DNA of 42,525 nucleotides from a virus: positions 1-42,525 of the IMG/VR virus record IMGVR_UViG_3300024518_002195; one strand, given 5' to 3'. Positions within the stretch are counted from its first letter, which is position 1. Each line of letters opens with the position of its first letter. The notes under the pieces are model-generated. The model was not told the origin of the DNA, made no database searches, and worked only from the letters and a program-made list of their open reading frames with translations. Positions 33,745 through 40,233 of the stretch are shown one piece after another. Position numbers and translations under genes: made by a program.

Positions 33745-34725
33745 CTAATTTATTTGTTTTGCTTCGTATGCCTTTCTTAAAGCTATCTTTTGTTCTCTTG
33801 TTATTGTTGTGTTCTTCATACCCTTAATCATACTAGCTAAATTAACAGGATTATAAATAACAAGTCCTGTTGAATTAGTTCTGATTAATTCTGCTTCATC
33901 ACAAGTGACACCAAGTTCTGACATTAACTCAACACCCTCACTTAAATAACGATATGCTTTCAACCCTGTTTTCATAGCTTCACATTGTTTCGTAATACTA
34001 TCAATCCATTTTTGATGACATACTATTAATTGTCCTTTAGCTTGTTTTAACATTTTGAAGATTAAAAACTCCTGGTCAGTACAAGCAATCGTTCTTGACC
34101 TACAATGTGAAGTACCAATGATGTCTAACTCGTATTGCTTATCAAAGTCTTTAGCAATTCCGACATTATTATCTCGGTCATGATTATAACTAGAGTAGCC
34201 ACTATAACCCAAAGCCCTATCATTTAAATCCATGTGCTTTGTTTTATGTGGGTTGTCATCTTTGCCATTTTGTTTTGCCAAGATGTCTGCGTCAAGGTCT
34301 TTTGCTTTTAACTCATCACGATAATAAGCATAAGCAAATTGCTTTCCACTTTCGTTGCGATAATTATTTCCATTATCGGTATCACCAAATAAACCAAAGT
34401 CAAAATGTTCTGAAACATTTTTATCTTCATCTTCACCAGGGTTTTCTCTTGCATAAGAAAAATAAAAGCATTTATCTTTTGCAACAACGTCTAAAGGTTC
34501 ACCATATTTTTGCTTCAATGTTCTACACGTTTTAACATCTTCACTCGGATATGACCTTTCAACGACCTGGCGTGCAAGTTCAAAAGTTGATGGATAAATC
34601 ATATCCACTTGTTCTCTTGCTTGCTTCATGGCTTCAAGTTCCTGTGTGTTTTCTTGTTCTGCACTTTCTCTATATCGGTTAAGAATTTTAGTTCTTAACT
34701 CGGTGTTCATACGTATCTTACTCAT
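33745..34725 (-). CDS. Hypothetical protein of 326 aa
   Basis: Not recognised. It begins with a helical, charged stretch (MNTELRTKILNRYRESAEQE), continues with VKTCRTLKQKYGEPLDVVAK and FYFSYARENPGEDED, and has a Cys-containing middle (GTSHCRSRTIACTDQEFLIF) and a helical C-terminus. No enzymatic motif stands out. An AAAGG site precedes ATG 34725. Its stop lies just upstream of the 33741 promoter, so it and the 33676 operon are separate units. An early-gene role is likely from place only. Confidence 0.6.
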   Translation of the reverse strand: MSKIRMNTELRTKILNRYRESAEQENTQELEAMKQAREQVDMIYPSTFELARQVVERSYPSEDVKTCRTLKQKYGEPLDVVAKDKCFYFSYARENPGEDEDKNVSEHFDFGLFGDTDNGNNYRNESGKQFAYAYYRDELKAKDLDADILAKQNGKDDNPHKTKHMDLNDRALGYSGYSSYNHDRDNNVGIAKDFDKQYELDIIGTSHCRSRTIACTDQEFLIFKMLKQAKGQLIVCHQKWIDSITKQCEAMKTGLKAYRYLSEGVELMSELGVTCDEAELIRTNSTGLVIYNPVNLASMIKGMKNTTITREQKIALRKAYEAKQIN

Positions 34726-34749
34726 TGTTTGCCTTTCTTTATTATTTGC

Positions 34750-34767
34750 ATTGGGATAATCCTATAC
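34750..34767 (-). promoter_or_regulatory. Candidate promoter for the 326-aa gene
   Basis: Minus strand AAGTATAGGATTATCCCA; its AGTATAGGATTA is identical to the plus-strand -10 region at 35398-35409, forming an inverted pair about 640 bases apart. A weak TTAAAA lies 17 bases upstream of TAGGAT. The gene start is 25 bases downstream. Confidence 0.4.
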
Positions 34768-34801
34768 TTGAAATGTGGCTATTTTAAGGCGCGATTTTTG
34801 C

Positions 34802-34820
34802 GCACAACCTGTGGTTGTGC
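34802..34820. repeat. Hairpin GCACAACC-TGT-GGTTGTGC
   Basis: Perfect 8-bp stem with a 3-base loop at the left side of the non-coding region. The same core (ACAACC-TNT-GGTTGT) recurs at 35320-35336, and ACAACC again at 35825. It is followed on the plus strand by TTCTTCT, so a terminator role for rightward transcription is possible. Confidence 0.5.
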
Positions 34821-35054
34821 TTCTTCTACTACTAACCACCATCCCCAGCCACCTGCCAAGTGTATAGGAAAAAATAGGAGATGTCAAGAAGTTTATTTTT
34901 TTTTATTTAAGCTCTTGCCTTATTTCTGCCTTAATTCTCCTATAATCTCTCAACTAGGCTCCTGAGGTATGAGCCTTAATAATAACTGCCTCAAGATCAG
35001 ACCAAAGCCGGTGCGCGTATGTCGCGAAACGACGTTAAATATCGGGTTGCCGGC

Positions 35055-35141
35055 CTGATCCCTGATCCAATGGTCTAGGGGAGCATCGTACCCGAATACG
35101 GCCCATGAGAAATCATGCGCGATTGTTGGATCTGGGATCAG
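35055..35141. repeat. Long imperfect inverted repeat with inner GAAA-loop stem
   Basis: CTGATCCCTGATCCAA (35055-35070) pairs with TTGGATCTGGGATCAG (35126-35141) with one mismatch in 16; flanking GCCGGC (35049-35054) and GGCCGGCC (35157-35164) sequences could extend the structure. The 55-base loop contains CATGA-GAAA-TCATG. Nested helices with a GNRA tetraloop are what a folded RNA would show. Confidence 0.55.
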
Positions 35142-35319
35142 TAATCACGAAGTTAGGGCCGGCCTAAGAAAATAAGCACGCAAACGTTTTCACTGGTTAC
35201 TGGTCCAAGGAATTTGATAAACAGCCGACCATAAGGCATGCCTCTGGCAGCCCTCTTTATCGGTGGAGTTTTGCCAGCGTTGCTGGGTTCCCTGATCAGG
35301 AAGCGCGCTGGTTACAGGA

Positions 35320-35336
35320 TACAACCTCTGGTTGTA
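35320..35336. repeat. Hairpin TACAACC-TCT-GGTTGTA
   Basis: Perfect 7-bp stem with a 3-base loop, partner in sequence of the hairpin at 34802-34820. Together they bracket the GC-richer non-coding region. Confidence 0.5.
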
Positions 35337-35377
35337 GGGGAAAAAATATTAAAAGCTCAGAGCCTCAAGCTTCAAGC

Positions 35378-35406
35378 TTGACAGTTGAGATGGGATAGTA
35401 TAGGAT
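35378..35406 (+). promoter_or_regulatory. Rightward sigma70-like promoter
   Basis: TTGACA (35378-35383), a 17-base spacer and TAGGAT (35401-35406). The spacer contains TGGGATA, the half-site of the 33700 palindrome. The AAGGAG ribosome site and ATG of the 41-aa gene follow at 35416-35428. It should drive the rightward genes up to the terminator at 36739. Confidence 0.72.
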
Positions 35407-35425
35407 TAATTAAAAAGGAGAAAAA

Positions 35426-35551
35426 ATGAGTGAAGCAAGTGAAGAGTTAAAAAGAATAGCTGTTGCAATAGAAGAGATCTTGCGACTAGTTAAAAAAGAT
35501 CAAGAAGACAGCGCAGCAAGACAAAGACAATGGGACAAGGAGAAAAAATGA
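35426..35551 (+). CDS. Small charged helical protein (41 aa)
   Basis: Product of 41 residues, helical and charged, beginning MSEASEELKRIAVAIEEILR and ending QRQWDKEKK. It has an excellent AAGGAG site 6 bases before ATG and is the first gene after the promoter. It overlaps the next ATG as ATGA. Function unknown. Confidence 0.65.
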   Translation: MSEASEELKRIAVAIEEILRLVKKDQEDSAARQRQWDKEKK

Positions 35552-35787
35552 ATATAAGAGAAATAAAAAAAGGTGATAAGATCCTGCACAGTCACATGGG
35601 CAGCAATCCGCCAGTCTCTGGCATTGTTAAGGAGTCACCAATTGTAGGCCGGGGCATCCGCAGCACATTGCTGGTCGATGTTAAAGGTTCTGAAGTTGGT
35701 CTCTTCGATGAGATCGGATCCATCTATACCAAAGAAATATTGAAAGTTTTCAGAGATGATAACTGGTTACCTGTAGAGCATGCATAA
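35548..35787 (+). CDS. Small beta-rich hypothetical protein
   Basis: Product of 79 residues. MNIREIKKGDKILHSHMGSN, then GIVKES and a run of strands (RSTLLVDVKGSEVGLFDEIG) suggest a small SH3-like or beta-barrel domain. ATG 35548 is preferred to the upstream in-frame ATG because AAGGAG lies just before it. Function unknown. Confidence 0.6.
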   Translation: MNIREIKKGDKILHSHMGSNPPVSGIVKESPIVGRGIRSTLLVDVKGSEVGLFDEIGSIYTKEILKVFRDDNWLPVEHA

Positions 35788-35805
35788 AACTATAAACTGG
35801 AAGAC

Positions 35806-35823
35806 CGGGCCCGCAAGGGCCCG
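35806..35823 (+). terminator. GC-rich hairpin with GCAA tetraloop
   Basis: CGGGCCC-GCAA-GGGCCCG is a perfect 7-bp stem with a GNRA loop, 19 bases after the 79-aa gene. No T run follows. It may stabilise the 3' end of the first cistrons or partly stop transcription before the GP88-like gene. Confidence 0.55.
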
Positions 35824-35915
35824 ATACAACCTGGAATTGAAGAAAAATAAAAATAATAAAAAGCATCAAGCAGCAAGCAGCAGGCGCCTTAAAAAAAACA
35901 CAATTAAAAAATAAT

Positions 35916-36530
35916 ATGAATTTAGAAAGTATGAAAACAAGTGAAGCATGGGATCTGGTCGGAGGCCTAAGCAAGCCGTCAAAAATGCCTGGCTGGGCAT
36001 ATGGCCTGCCGGCTAAGGAATGCAAGACCGGCTCCAAGCTCCGAGCGGTCAAGGGCTCGACCTGCCATGGCTGCTACGCCTTAAAGGGTTGTTATGTTTT
36101 TCCCGTGGTGCAGGCTGCACAGTATAAGAGACTGGCAAGCATTACACATGAGCTCTGGACGGGGGCCATGACATTATTAATCAATAGTAAAAAATCAAAA
36201 GTTTTTAGGTGGCATGACTCAGGGGATGTCCAGAATGAAGATCACCTAACAAAAATTTTTTCAGTTTGCAGGTTAACGCCTTCAGTCAAGCACTGGCTAC
36301 CGACGCGTGAGGCCTGGGTGAAGCACTTCCTGCCGCTGGCACCTGATAACTTAGTTATCCGGTTCAGCATGCCAATGATCAATCAACCTGCAGCGGGCGG
36401 CTGGGACAACACGTCGACAGTCGTAACAGCAGGCGCCACGTGTCCAGCTCCTAAGCAAAACAACGAATGCAAAGATTGTAGAAATTGTTGGAATCCTGAA
36501 ATAAAAAATGTTAGTTATGGAAAACACTAA
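35916..36530 (+). CDS. GP88-like cysteine-rich protein
   Basis: Product of 204 residues matching the phage GP88 family pattern (Pfam GP88, named from a mycobacteriophage): CKTGSKLRAVKGSTCHGCYA (36-55), GCYVFP, then RWHDSGDVQ (98-106) and HWLPTREAW (126-134). Eight Cys are grouped as CKTG, CHGCY, GCY and a C-terminal CPAPKQNNECKDCRNCW cluster, suggesting metal or Fe-S binding. The enzymatic function of the family is not known to me. The coding sequence is distinctly GC-richer than the rest of the genome, which points to a different origin. It starts with no strong ribosome site. Confidence 0.75.
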   Translation: MNLESMKTSEAWDLVGGLSKPSKMPGWAYGLPAKECKTGSKLRAVKGSTCHGCYALKGCYVFPVVQAAQYKRLASITHELWTGAMTLLINSKKSKVFRWHDSGDVQNEDHLTKIFSVCRLTPSVKHWLPTREAWVKHFLPLAPDNLVIRFSMPMINQPAAGGWDNTSTVVTAGATCPAPKQNNECKDCRNCWNPEIKNVSYGKH

Positions 36531-36707
36531 ATGACTCACGTATTCAAATCACCGAAATTTTTTAAAGAATTAAGAGCTTCCCTGAGGAAGAAGGCTATTA
36601 GCCCCGACATGTCGACGGACATAGAAGGGCGTACGCCAAAAAGCCTCAAGCAGCAAGCATCAAGCTCTAAAGAGCCTCAAGCGTCAAGCAAGCATCAGGC
36701 AGGCTAG
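36531..36707 (+). CDS. Small protein with a repeat-encoded tail
   Basis: Product of 58 residues, starting directly after the GP88-like stop. The first 36 residues are basic (MTHVFKSPKFFKELRASLRK). The last 21 (from LKQQASSS) are encoded by the CAAGC repeats. The tail of the opposite-strand nuclease gene overlaps it from 36667. It may be a short real gene whose end has been replaced by repeats. Confidence 0.45.
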   Translation: MTHVFKSPKFFKELRASLRKKAISPDMSTDIEGRTPKSLKQQASSSKEPQASSKHQAG

Positions 36708-36748
36708 AGCACCTTGGTTCCAGATTCAGGCCGCAAGCATCAAGCTCC
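36640..36748. repeat. CAAGC-type dispersed repeat cluster
   Basis: AGCCTCAAGCAGCAAGCATC, then CCTCAAGCGTCAAGCAAGC and, after a gap, GCAAGCATCAAGC. Shorter copies are at 35362-35379 and 35861-35884. All are in the GC-richer plus-strand segment and two clusters lie outside or at the ends of genes. Confidence 0.6.
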
Positions 36749-37035
36749 TTGATATTTTTTCCCTCATAAAGTTTTACACCCTTGTGTAAGGCACCAAGGG
36801 CCTTGATCAGAATGAAAGTGTTTTGTTTATGACTGAGGTGGAATGAGAATTGATGTGGTGAGAAGCGGACGGTGTTTCCCCTAGTAACTTTGAGCTCCAC
36901 AGTGAAAAAGGTCCCATTAGCATTATAGCCCAATAGATCAGGAGTACCAAAAGATACAGAGTTTTCAATCCTTGTCCAGCAAATTTGTGGAGTATTTTTC
37001 TTAAGCTCATGCCAAAATTTTCTTTCTGGTTTCAC
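36667..37035 (-). CDS. PD-(D/E)XK (VRR-NUC-like) nuclease
   Basis: Product of 122 residues. SVSFGTPDLLG gives the first acidic residue (D33), TVELKV the E-x-K pair (E47, K49), and HQFSFH (Q62) the downstream Gln; E24 in RIENS may complete the site. This is the compact nuclease core seen in VRR-NUC and Holliday-junction-resolvase-like phage enzymes; it probably acts on phage or host DNA in recombination. The last 25 residues are antisense to the CAAGC repeats, so the natural end may have been overwritten. The plus-strand terminator at 36739 lies inside it. Confidence 0.75.
   Translation of the reverse strand: MKPERKFWHELKKNTPQICWTRIENSVSFGTPDLLGYNANGTFFTVELKVTRGNTVRFSPHQFSFHLSHKQNTFILIKALGALHKGVKLYEGKNIKELDACGLNLEPRCSSLPDACLTLEAL
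36739..36760 (+). terminator. Rho-independent terminator of the rightward operon
   Basis: ATCAAG-CTC-CTTGAT stem followed by ATTTTTT on the plus strand, inside the 3' part of the convergent nuclease gene. It is well placed to end the transcript started at 35378. Confidence 0.6.
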
Positions 37036-37037
37036 TA

Positions 37038-37262
37038 CTACACCTTCTTAATAACTTTACCCATCTTCCATGTTTCGGGAGTAACTGTAAACACCAGTCT
37101 ATGAGATTCTCTTACACCTATTAATTTATTTTGCAAGAGTTTCATGCCATTGATGTCATAAAATTCTCCATTCGGGAGTAGAACTTGAACACGCGCTTGT
37201 CGCGCAACTTCTGCTTTACAAAACTTTCCTATAACTTGTCTTAATAACTTTCCGGTAAACAT
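37038..37262 (-). CDS. Small basic hypothetical protein
   Basis: Product of 74 residues, basic (MFTGKLLRQVIGKFCKAEVA, ending WKMGKVIKKV). Two short beta-rich segments follow the helical start. It lies 2 bases from the nuclease gene and may act with it. Its promoter (TTGAAA/TATAAA) is so close that the mRNA would have almost no leader. Function unknown. Confidence 0.55.
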   Translation of the reverse strand: MFTGKLLRQVIGKFCKAEVARQARVQVLLPNGEFYDINGMKLLQNKLIGVRESHRLVFTVTPETWKMGKVIKKV

Positions 37263-37269
37263 AGGTTGC

Positions 37270-37298
37270 TTTATAGACTAAGTTGTATTATATTTCAA
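37270..37298 (-). promoter_or_regulatory. Promoter with near-leaderless start
   Basis: Minus strand TTGAAA (37298-37293), a 17-base spacer and TATAAA (37275-37270). The predicted start of transcription is at about 37263, next to ATG 37262. Confidence 0.6.
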
Positions 37299-37301
37299 CC
37301 C

Positions 37302-38045
37302 ATGGATCAACGACAATTTATAATGAAGAGAAAAGTACTTAATAAAGCCCAATGTAAGAGACTTATAGATGAGTATGAACACCGCAAAGCAGAGAAAGCA
37401 GGCGAACATTGTTATCATGCCCTTACTGGCGTAGACACAGAGTCTACATTTAATCTAGTTCACCTACTGCATGGAAGTGAGACTTTTCACATAGTACATG
37501 AGGCTATGAAAGGAATGATCGATGAATGGATGGATCATTTAAAAAAACTAAATTGTGTCTCGGTTAATATATTTGCAGATGAAGTTAACTACGCTCATAT
37601 CTATAGATTAATGTGTTATGAAAATGGTGGTAAGCTTCACCCTCATATCGATGGTCATGACTTTGTTACAGCCAGCTGTACTATTCAGTTGAATAACCAT
37701 TTTAATGGTGGACAGTTTAAATTCTTTAATGGTCAACACAAAGAAGACTTAAAAGAAGGAGAATGTTTAATCTTTCCCGCCGGTTGTTTTTGGATACATC
37801 AGGTCACACCTGTCACCAAGGGCAAGAGATATGCTGTTAATACTTTTCTCTGTTCTATACCAAATGAAAAGATGGAAAGACTTACACGAATCAAAAACTG
37901 GATTAAAGAAAAAGAAATTGAACCACATTATTTTGATGGGGACTGGGCTAGAAAATATGGCTCAGCTAAAATAAATAATCATTATGTTAAAACATTAACT
38001 CAGGAAGAAGTTAACGTACTTGGAGTGAAACATTTAAAGGTATGA
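37302..38045 (+). CDS. Prolyl-4-hydroxylase-type 2OG-Fe(II) oxygenase (eighth oxygenase)
   Basis: Product of 247 residues from ATG 37302 (ATG 37323 is an alternative; an upstream TTG frame reaches into the divergent promoter). GGKLHPHIDGHDF holds the HxD pair, FNGGQFKFFNGQ the inner strands, ECLIFPAGCFWIHQV the distal His, and TKGKRYAVNTFL the 2OG-binding Lys. This is the P4H order, closest within the window to the 7094-7642 gene. It stands alone on the plus strand next to terS, far from the cassette. The C-terminal 60 residues (RLTRIKNWIKEKEIE onward) are extra to the domain. Its end overlaps the next gene in an ATGA junction. Confidence 0.85.
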   Translation: MDQRQFIMKRKVLNKAQCKRLIDEYEHRKAEKAGEHCYHALTGVDTESTFNLVHLLHGSETFHIVHEAMKGMIDEWMDHLKKLNCVSVNIFADEVNYAHIYRLMCYENGGKLHPHIDGHDFVTASCTIQLNNHFNGGQFKFFNGQHKEDLKEGECLIFPAGCFWIHQVTPVTKGKRYAVNTFLCSIPNEKMERLTRIKNWIKEKEIEPHYFDGDWARKYGSAKINNHYVKTLTQEEVNVLGVKHLKV

Positions 38046-38179
38046 TGAAGTGGGATGGCAAGTCCAGAGTGGCTAATGATAAATACAGAAAACGATTTGA
38101 TGAAATCTTTAATCAGGCAAGAAAGTTTGTCTACAAACAACACAGGAAGAAAAATGGGACTACCAAAAAGGCTGACTGA
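38042..38179 (+). CDS. Small basic protein overlapping terS (45 aa)
   Basis: Product of 45 residues, basic and helical, beginning MMKWDGKSRVANDKYRKRFD. ATG 38042 forms an ATGA junction with the oxygenase gene and the stop lies 26 bases inside terS. KWDGKSRV-type starts recur in small genes of marine phages, in my memory. Possibly a packaging or regulatory factor. Confidence 0.6.
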   Translation: MMKWDGKSRVANDKYRKRFDEIFNQARKFVYKQHRKKNGTTKKAD

Positions 38180-38726
38180 ACAGCAAATTAAATTTGCTAA
38201 CGAGCTTATAATAAATGAAGGAAGAGAGACAGCTACGCAATGCGCTATCAACGCAGGTTTTAGTAAAGACTCTGCGCGTCAGTACGCAAGTAAATTACAG
38301 AATCCAAAACTTTATCCATTAGTAGTAAAACACATTGGAGAGTTAAGAGAAGAGTGGCAAAAGAAATATGAAGTAAACTATGGAAGACACATCGCTGAGT
38401 TAGGAAAGATTAGAGCAGAAGCACTTAAGAAGGGTGCGTGGTCAGCGGCAGTAAACGCTGAAGTAGCTCGAGGAAAGGCGGCGGGTTTGTATATTGAACA
38501 AAAGATAATCCGAACTGGTAAGCTAGAAGACTTAACCACAGAAGAGTTAGAAAACAGAATGAAACAAATAATAGATGATTATTCTCCGATCCTAGAAGGC
38601 GTCGGAGTTGAAGAATTAAAAAGCAAAGTGAGACGTAAACCAAAGTCAACTGAAAATAAATCAAAGAAGGATCCTCTCCATCTTAGTGATGCATCCAATG
38701 GGAAAGACATTCCGGTCGGAGAATAG
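38154..38726 (+). CDS. terS: Terminase small subunit
   Basis: DNA-recognition subunit of packaging, 190 residues from ATG 38154, chosen for the AGGAAG site upstream; an upstream in-frame ATG lies in the overlapping small gene. LTEQQIKFANELIINEGRET and AINAGFSKDSARQYASKLQN form the Terminase_2-type helix-turn-helix, followed by a long coiled coil for oligomerisation (EEWQKKYEVNYGRHIAELGK) and a charged tail. It is 5.5 kb from terL and on the other strand, which is unusual. The 3' end overlaps the convergent gene by 66 bases. Confidence 0.82.
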   Translation: MGLPKRLTEQQIKFANELIINEGRETATQCAINAGFSKDSARQYASKLQNPKLYPLVVKHIGELREEWQKKYEVNYGRHIAELGKIRAEALKKGAWSAAVNAEVARGKAAGLYIEQKIIRTGKLEDLTTEELENRMKQIIDDYSPILEGVGVEELKSKVRRKPKSTENKSKKDPLHLSDASNGKDIPVGE

Positions 38727-38945
38727 CTCATCATTCTCCTCGAAACTAGCAAACGTCCAAAGATTCTTTCTATCTTTTTTAAACACATAACCGTGCGTAA
38801 TCATTACACTTGTTTTAAAATTATTGAACTCATCTAACGTGGCGTGCGAGCTGTCCCCCGTGATGTCGGTCCACGTTATTTTATAAAAATAGTAACGTTT
38901 CTTCTTAATTATAATATGTTTGTACTTAGATTTCTTTGATGTCAT
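38661..38945 (-). CDS. Small hypothetical protein, WxDITGDS type
   Basis: Product of 94 residues. ITWTDITGDSSHATLDEFNN and YVFKKDRKNLWTFASFEEND, then FPIGCITKM, are a pattern that I associate with small marine phage proteins of unknown role. ATG 38945 overlaps the preceding stop in ATGA, and the 3' end converges on terS. Confidence 0.65.
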   Translation of the reverse strand: MTSKKSKYKHIIIKKKRYYFYKITWTDITGDSSHATLDEFNNFKTSVMITHGYVFKKDRKNLWTFASFEENDELFSDRNVFPIGCITKMERILL

Positions 38946-39142
38946 GCTTCCTTAGTAGTTTTTATACCTAAAAATGCTTTTGAAAAAGCATTTTCATGTG
39001 CGCGCGAAGGGTTTTCCCCTGAAGCAGCGTGAAGCACAATGAAGCAGTTGTGAAGCATACTATTAGTCAATGATACCAACCATAGTAAGCCATTGTCACA
39101 TTGTAACACCCTCTTCTCCCGATTAAAAAAATATTTTATCAT
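38942..39142 (-). CDS. Small hypothetical protein over iterons
   Basis: Open frame of 66 codons; a shorter start at an internal ATG (MLHNCFIVLHAASGENPSRA) is also possible. An ATGA junction with the next gene supports it, but the frame contains four TGAAGCA repeats and a 10-bp hairpin (38971-38994), so it may instead be a control region with a chance open frame. Confidence 0.4.
   Translation of the reverse strand: MIKYFFNREKRVLQCDNGLLWLVSLTNSMLHNCFIVLHAASGENPSRAHENAFSKAFLGIKTTKEA
39020..39057. repeat. Iteron-like array of four TGAAGCA repeats
   Basis: TGAAGCA begins at 39020, 39030, 39040 and 39051, so the spacing of 10, 10 and 11 bases puts all copies on one face of the helix. The spacing is not a multiple of three, so it is not a protein repeat. 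This is the layout of iterons or of a cooperative regulator site. Confidence 0.65.
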
Positions 39143-39151
39143 TTACCTAAA

Positions 39152-39832
39152 TTAGATACTATGGTAGCGATCAACCCTTCTTAAGAATTCCCACATAAAA
39201 CCTTGAAATTGCTTATCTTTTACTATAAATCGCTGTACTTCACCCCCTTCAACGCTGACTAAGATCACACCTTGTTGTATTTTAGTACCATGCATTAAGT
39301 TGTGGGCCATCGCGTAGGCTGCCGCCTGAACATAGTAATCTTTTACAAGACTCTCTGTTTTACGCTTGTTGGCCTGTTTAAAATCTAATATACTTTCGCG
39401 TCCATCATAAATACCTATCACATCAGCTGCGCCACCATAAAGACCATCATAACATAGCATCATTTCAGTGCCCCAGACCTCCGTTAAGGCCTCTAGAAGC
39501 CCATCATCGATCAATGCCTGGGCCATGGTCCCTGCTTCCTGACCCATGTCTGAGAGGTCCATATGGGGCTTCCCAGTAATCACTCCTTCAAGGATTCTAT
39601 GCATAATTGTACCACGCTTGGCTGCATTATCACGAATTTCGTCCGCTCTCTTATCACCGACATTTTGTCGCCATCTTTCGAGCCCTAGTGTTTTACCATA
39701 ATCTTGGGTCGCTTGTAGAATAGTCGTCACACTTGGAAGCTTCTCTCCAAAATAAGTGTAATGCCTACCAGCGGGAGTAGTAACTCTATTCTCTTCAGGG
39801 ATTAAATATTTAAATTTATTCTGTATTATCAT
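39152..39832 (-). CDS. PD-(D/E)XK exonuclease (RecB/MGME1-like)
   Basis: Single-strand or recombination exonuclease, 226 residues. Motifs of the RecB/MGME1 group appear in order: KRGTIMHRILEG (H78), GTEMMLCYDGLYGGAADVIG (D137), ILDFKQ (D150, K152) and DYYVQAAAYAMAHN (Q169, Y173). P-S-V-T-T-I-L near 33-39 is the usual leader strand. It may process ends for replication or recombination. Its start overlaps the homing endonuclease gene by 4 bases. Confidence 0.82.
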   Translation of the reverse strand: MIIQNKFKYLIPEENRVTTPAGRHYTYFGEKLPSVTTILQATQDYGKTLGLERWRQNVGDKRADEIRDNAAKRGTIMHRILEGVITGKPHMDLSDMGQEAGTMAQALIDDGLLEALTEVWGTEMMLCYDGLYGGAADVIGIYDGRESILDFKQANKRKTESLVKDYYVQAAAYAMAHNLMHGTKIQQGVILVSVEGGEVQRFIVKDKQFQGFMWEFLRRVDRYHSI

Positions 39833-40233
39833 TTATAGTCCTCCAGACTAAACACATTATCATCGGAAAATTCCGGTTCGTAATGATCTATTATTTGTTC
39901 TAACTTATGCAATTTCACCTGAGCGTATGGCCATATCAGTTTAGCAACTTGATAGGCATCTCGGTGACTACACCTCCAGCGCCATTGATCTTTCCAATGA
40001 GATTTAGAACTGGGAGATTTGTTTTTAACATTGAGTTTAAGAGTTCCACATTTAACTAAGTCATATACCCATTCCATAACGGGTTTGTCAGTCATGGACA
40101 TCTCCAAAGCAATTCTCCAAACTTTATAGCGTTTTGGCCTGTCTTTACGTTTTGTATCTAAATGTTGTTTATAAATAACACAACCTTCACCATCAAATAG
40201 TCCAGCCATGTAGGCAGCATCATTTGGCGTCAT
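39829..40233 (-). CDS. LAGLIDADG homing endonuclease
   Basis: Product of 134 residues with one LAGLIDADG motif, AAYMAGLFDGEGCVI (6-20), so it should act as a homodimer. The rest keeps the fold: LEMSMTDKPVMEW and SHRDAYQVAKLIWPYAQVKL. It is a free-standing gene placed between the methyltransferase-like operon and the exonuclease, overlapping the exonuclease by 4 bases, with no intron or intein seen. Typical of phage selfish nucleases that cut rival genomes. Confidence 0.85.
   Translation of the reverse strand: MTPNDAAYMAGLFDGEGCVIYKQHLDTKRKDRPKRYKVWRIALEMSMTDKPVMEWVYDLVKCGTLKLNVKNKSPSSKSHWKDQWRWRCSHRDAYQVAKLIWPYAQVKLHKLEQIIDHYEPEFSDDNVFSLEDYK

Larger units (their letters stand above)
34726..35425. 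ncRNA. Long GC-richer non-coding region with nested inverted repeats
   Basis: No supported gene in 700 bases. From about 34985 to 35340 the base composition is near half G+C against about a third in most of the window. It holds long inverted repeats (35055-35141), a CATGA-GAAA-TCATG stem with a GNRA loop (35104-35117), two ACAACC/GGTTGT hairpins at its edges, a cluster of GATC sites and, at its end, a clear promoter. A structured RNA, an origin or a packaging-related site would fit; the sequence does not decide. Confidence 0.45.

Noticed and set aside
34239-34535. 98-codon open frame on the plus strand
   Set aside because: It lies fully opposite the 326-aa gene, has no ribosome site and a His/Tyr/Leu-rich shadow composition.
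34985-35340. tRNA or CRISPR array in the structured intergenic region
   Set aside because: No cloverleaf with T-loop GTTCRANNC and no regularly spaced identical repeats were seen.
35750-36052. 100-codon open frame on the minus strand opposite the GP88-like gene
   Set aside because: Shadow of the GC-rich coding strand; no promoter or binding site and it crosses the stable 35806 hairpin.
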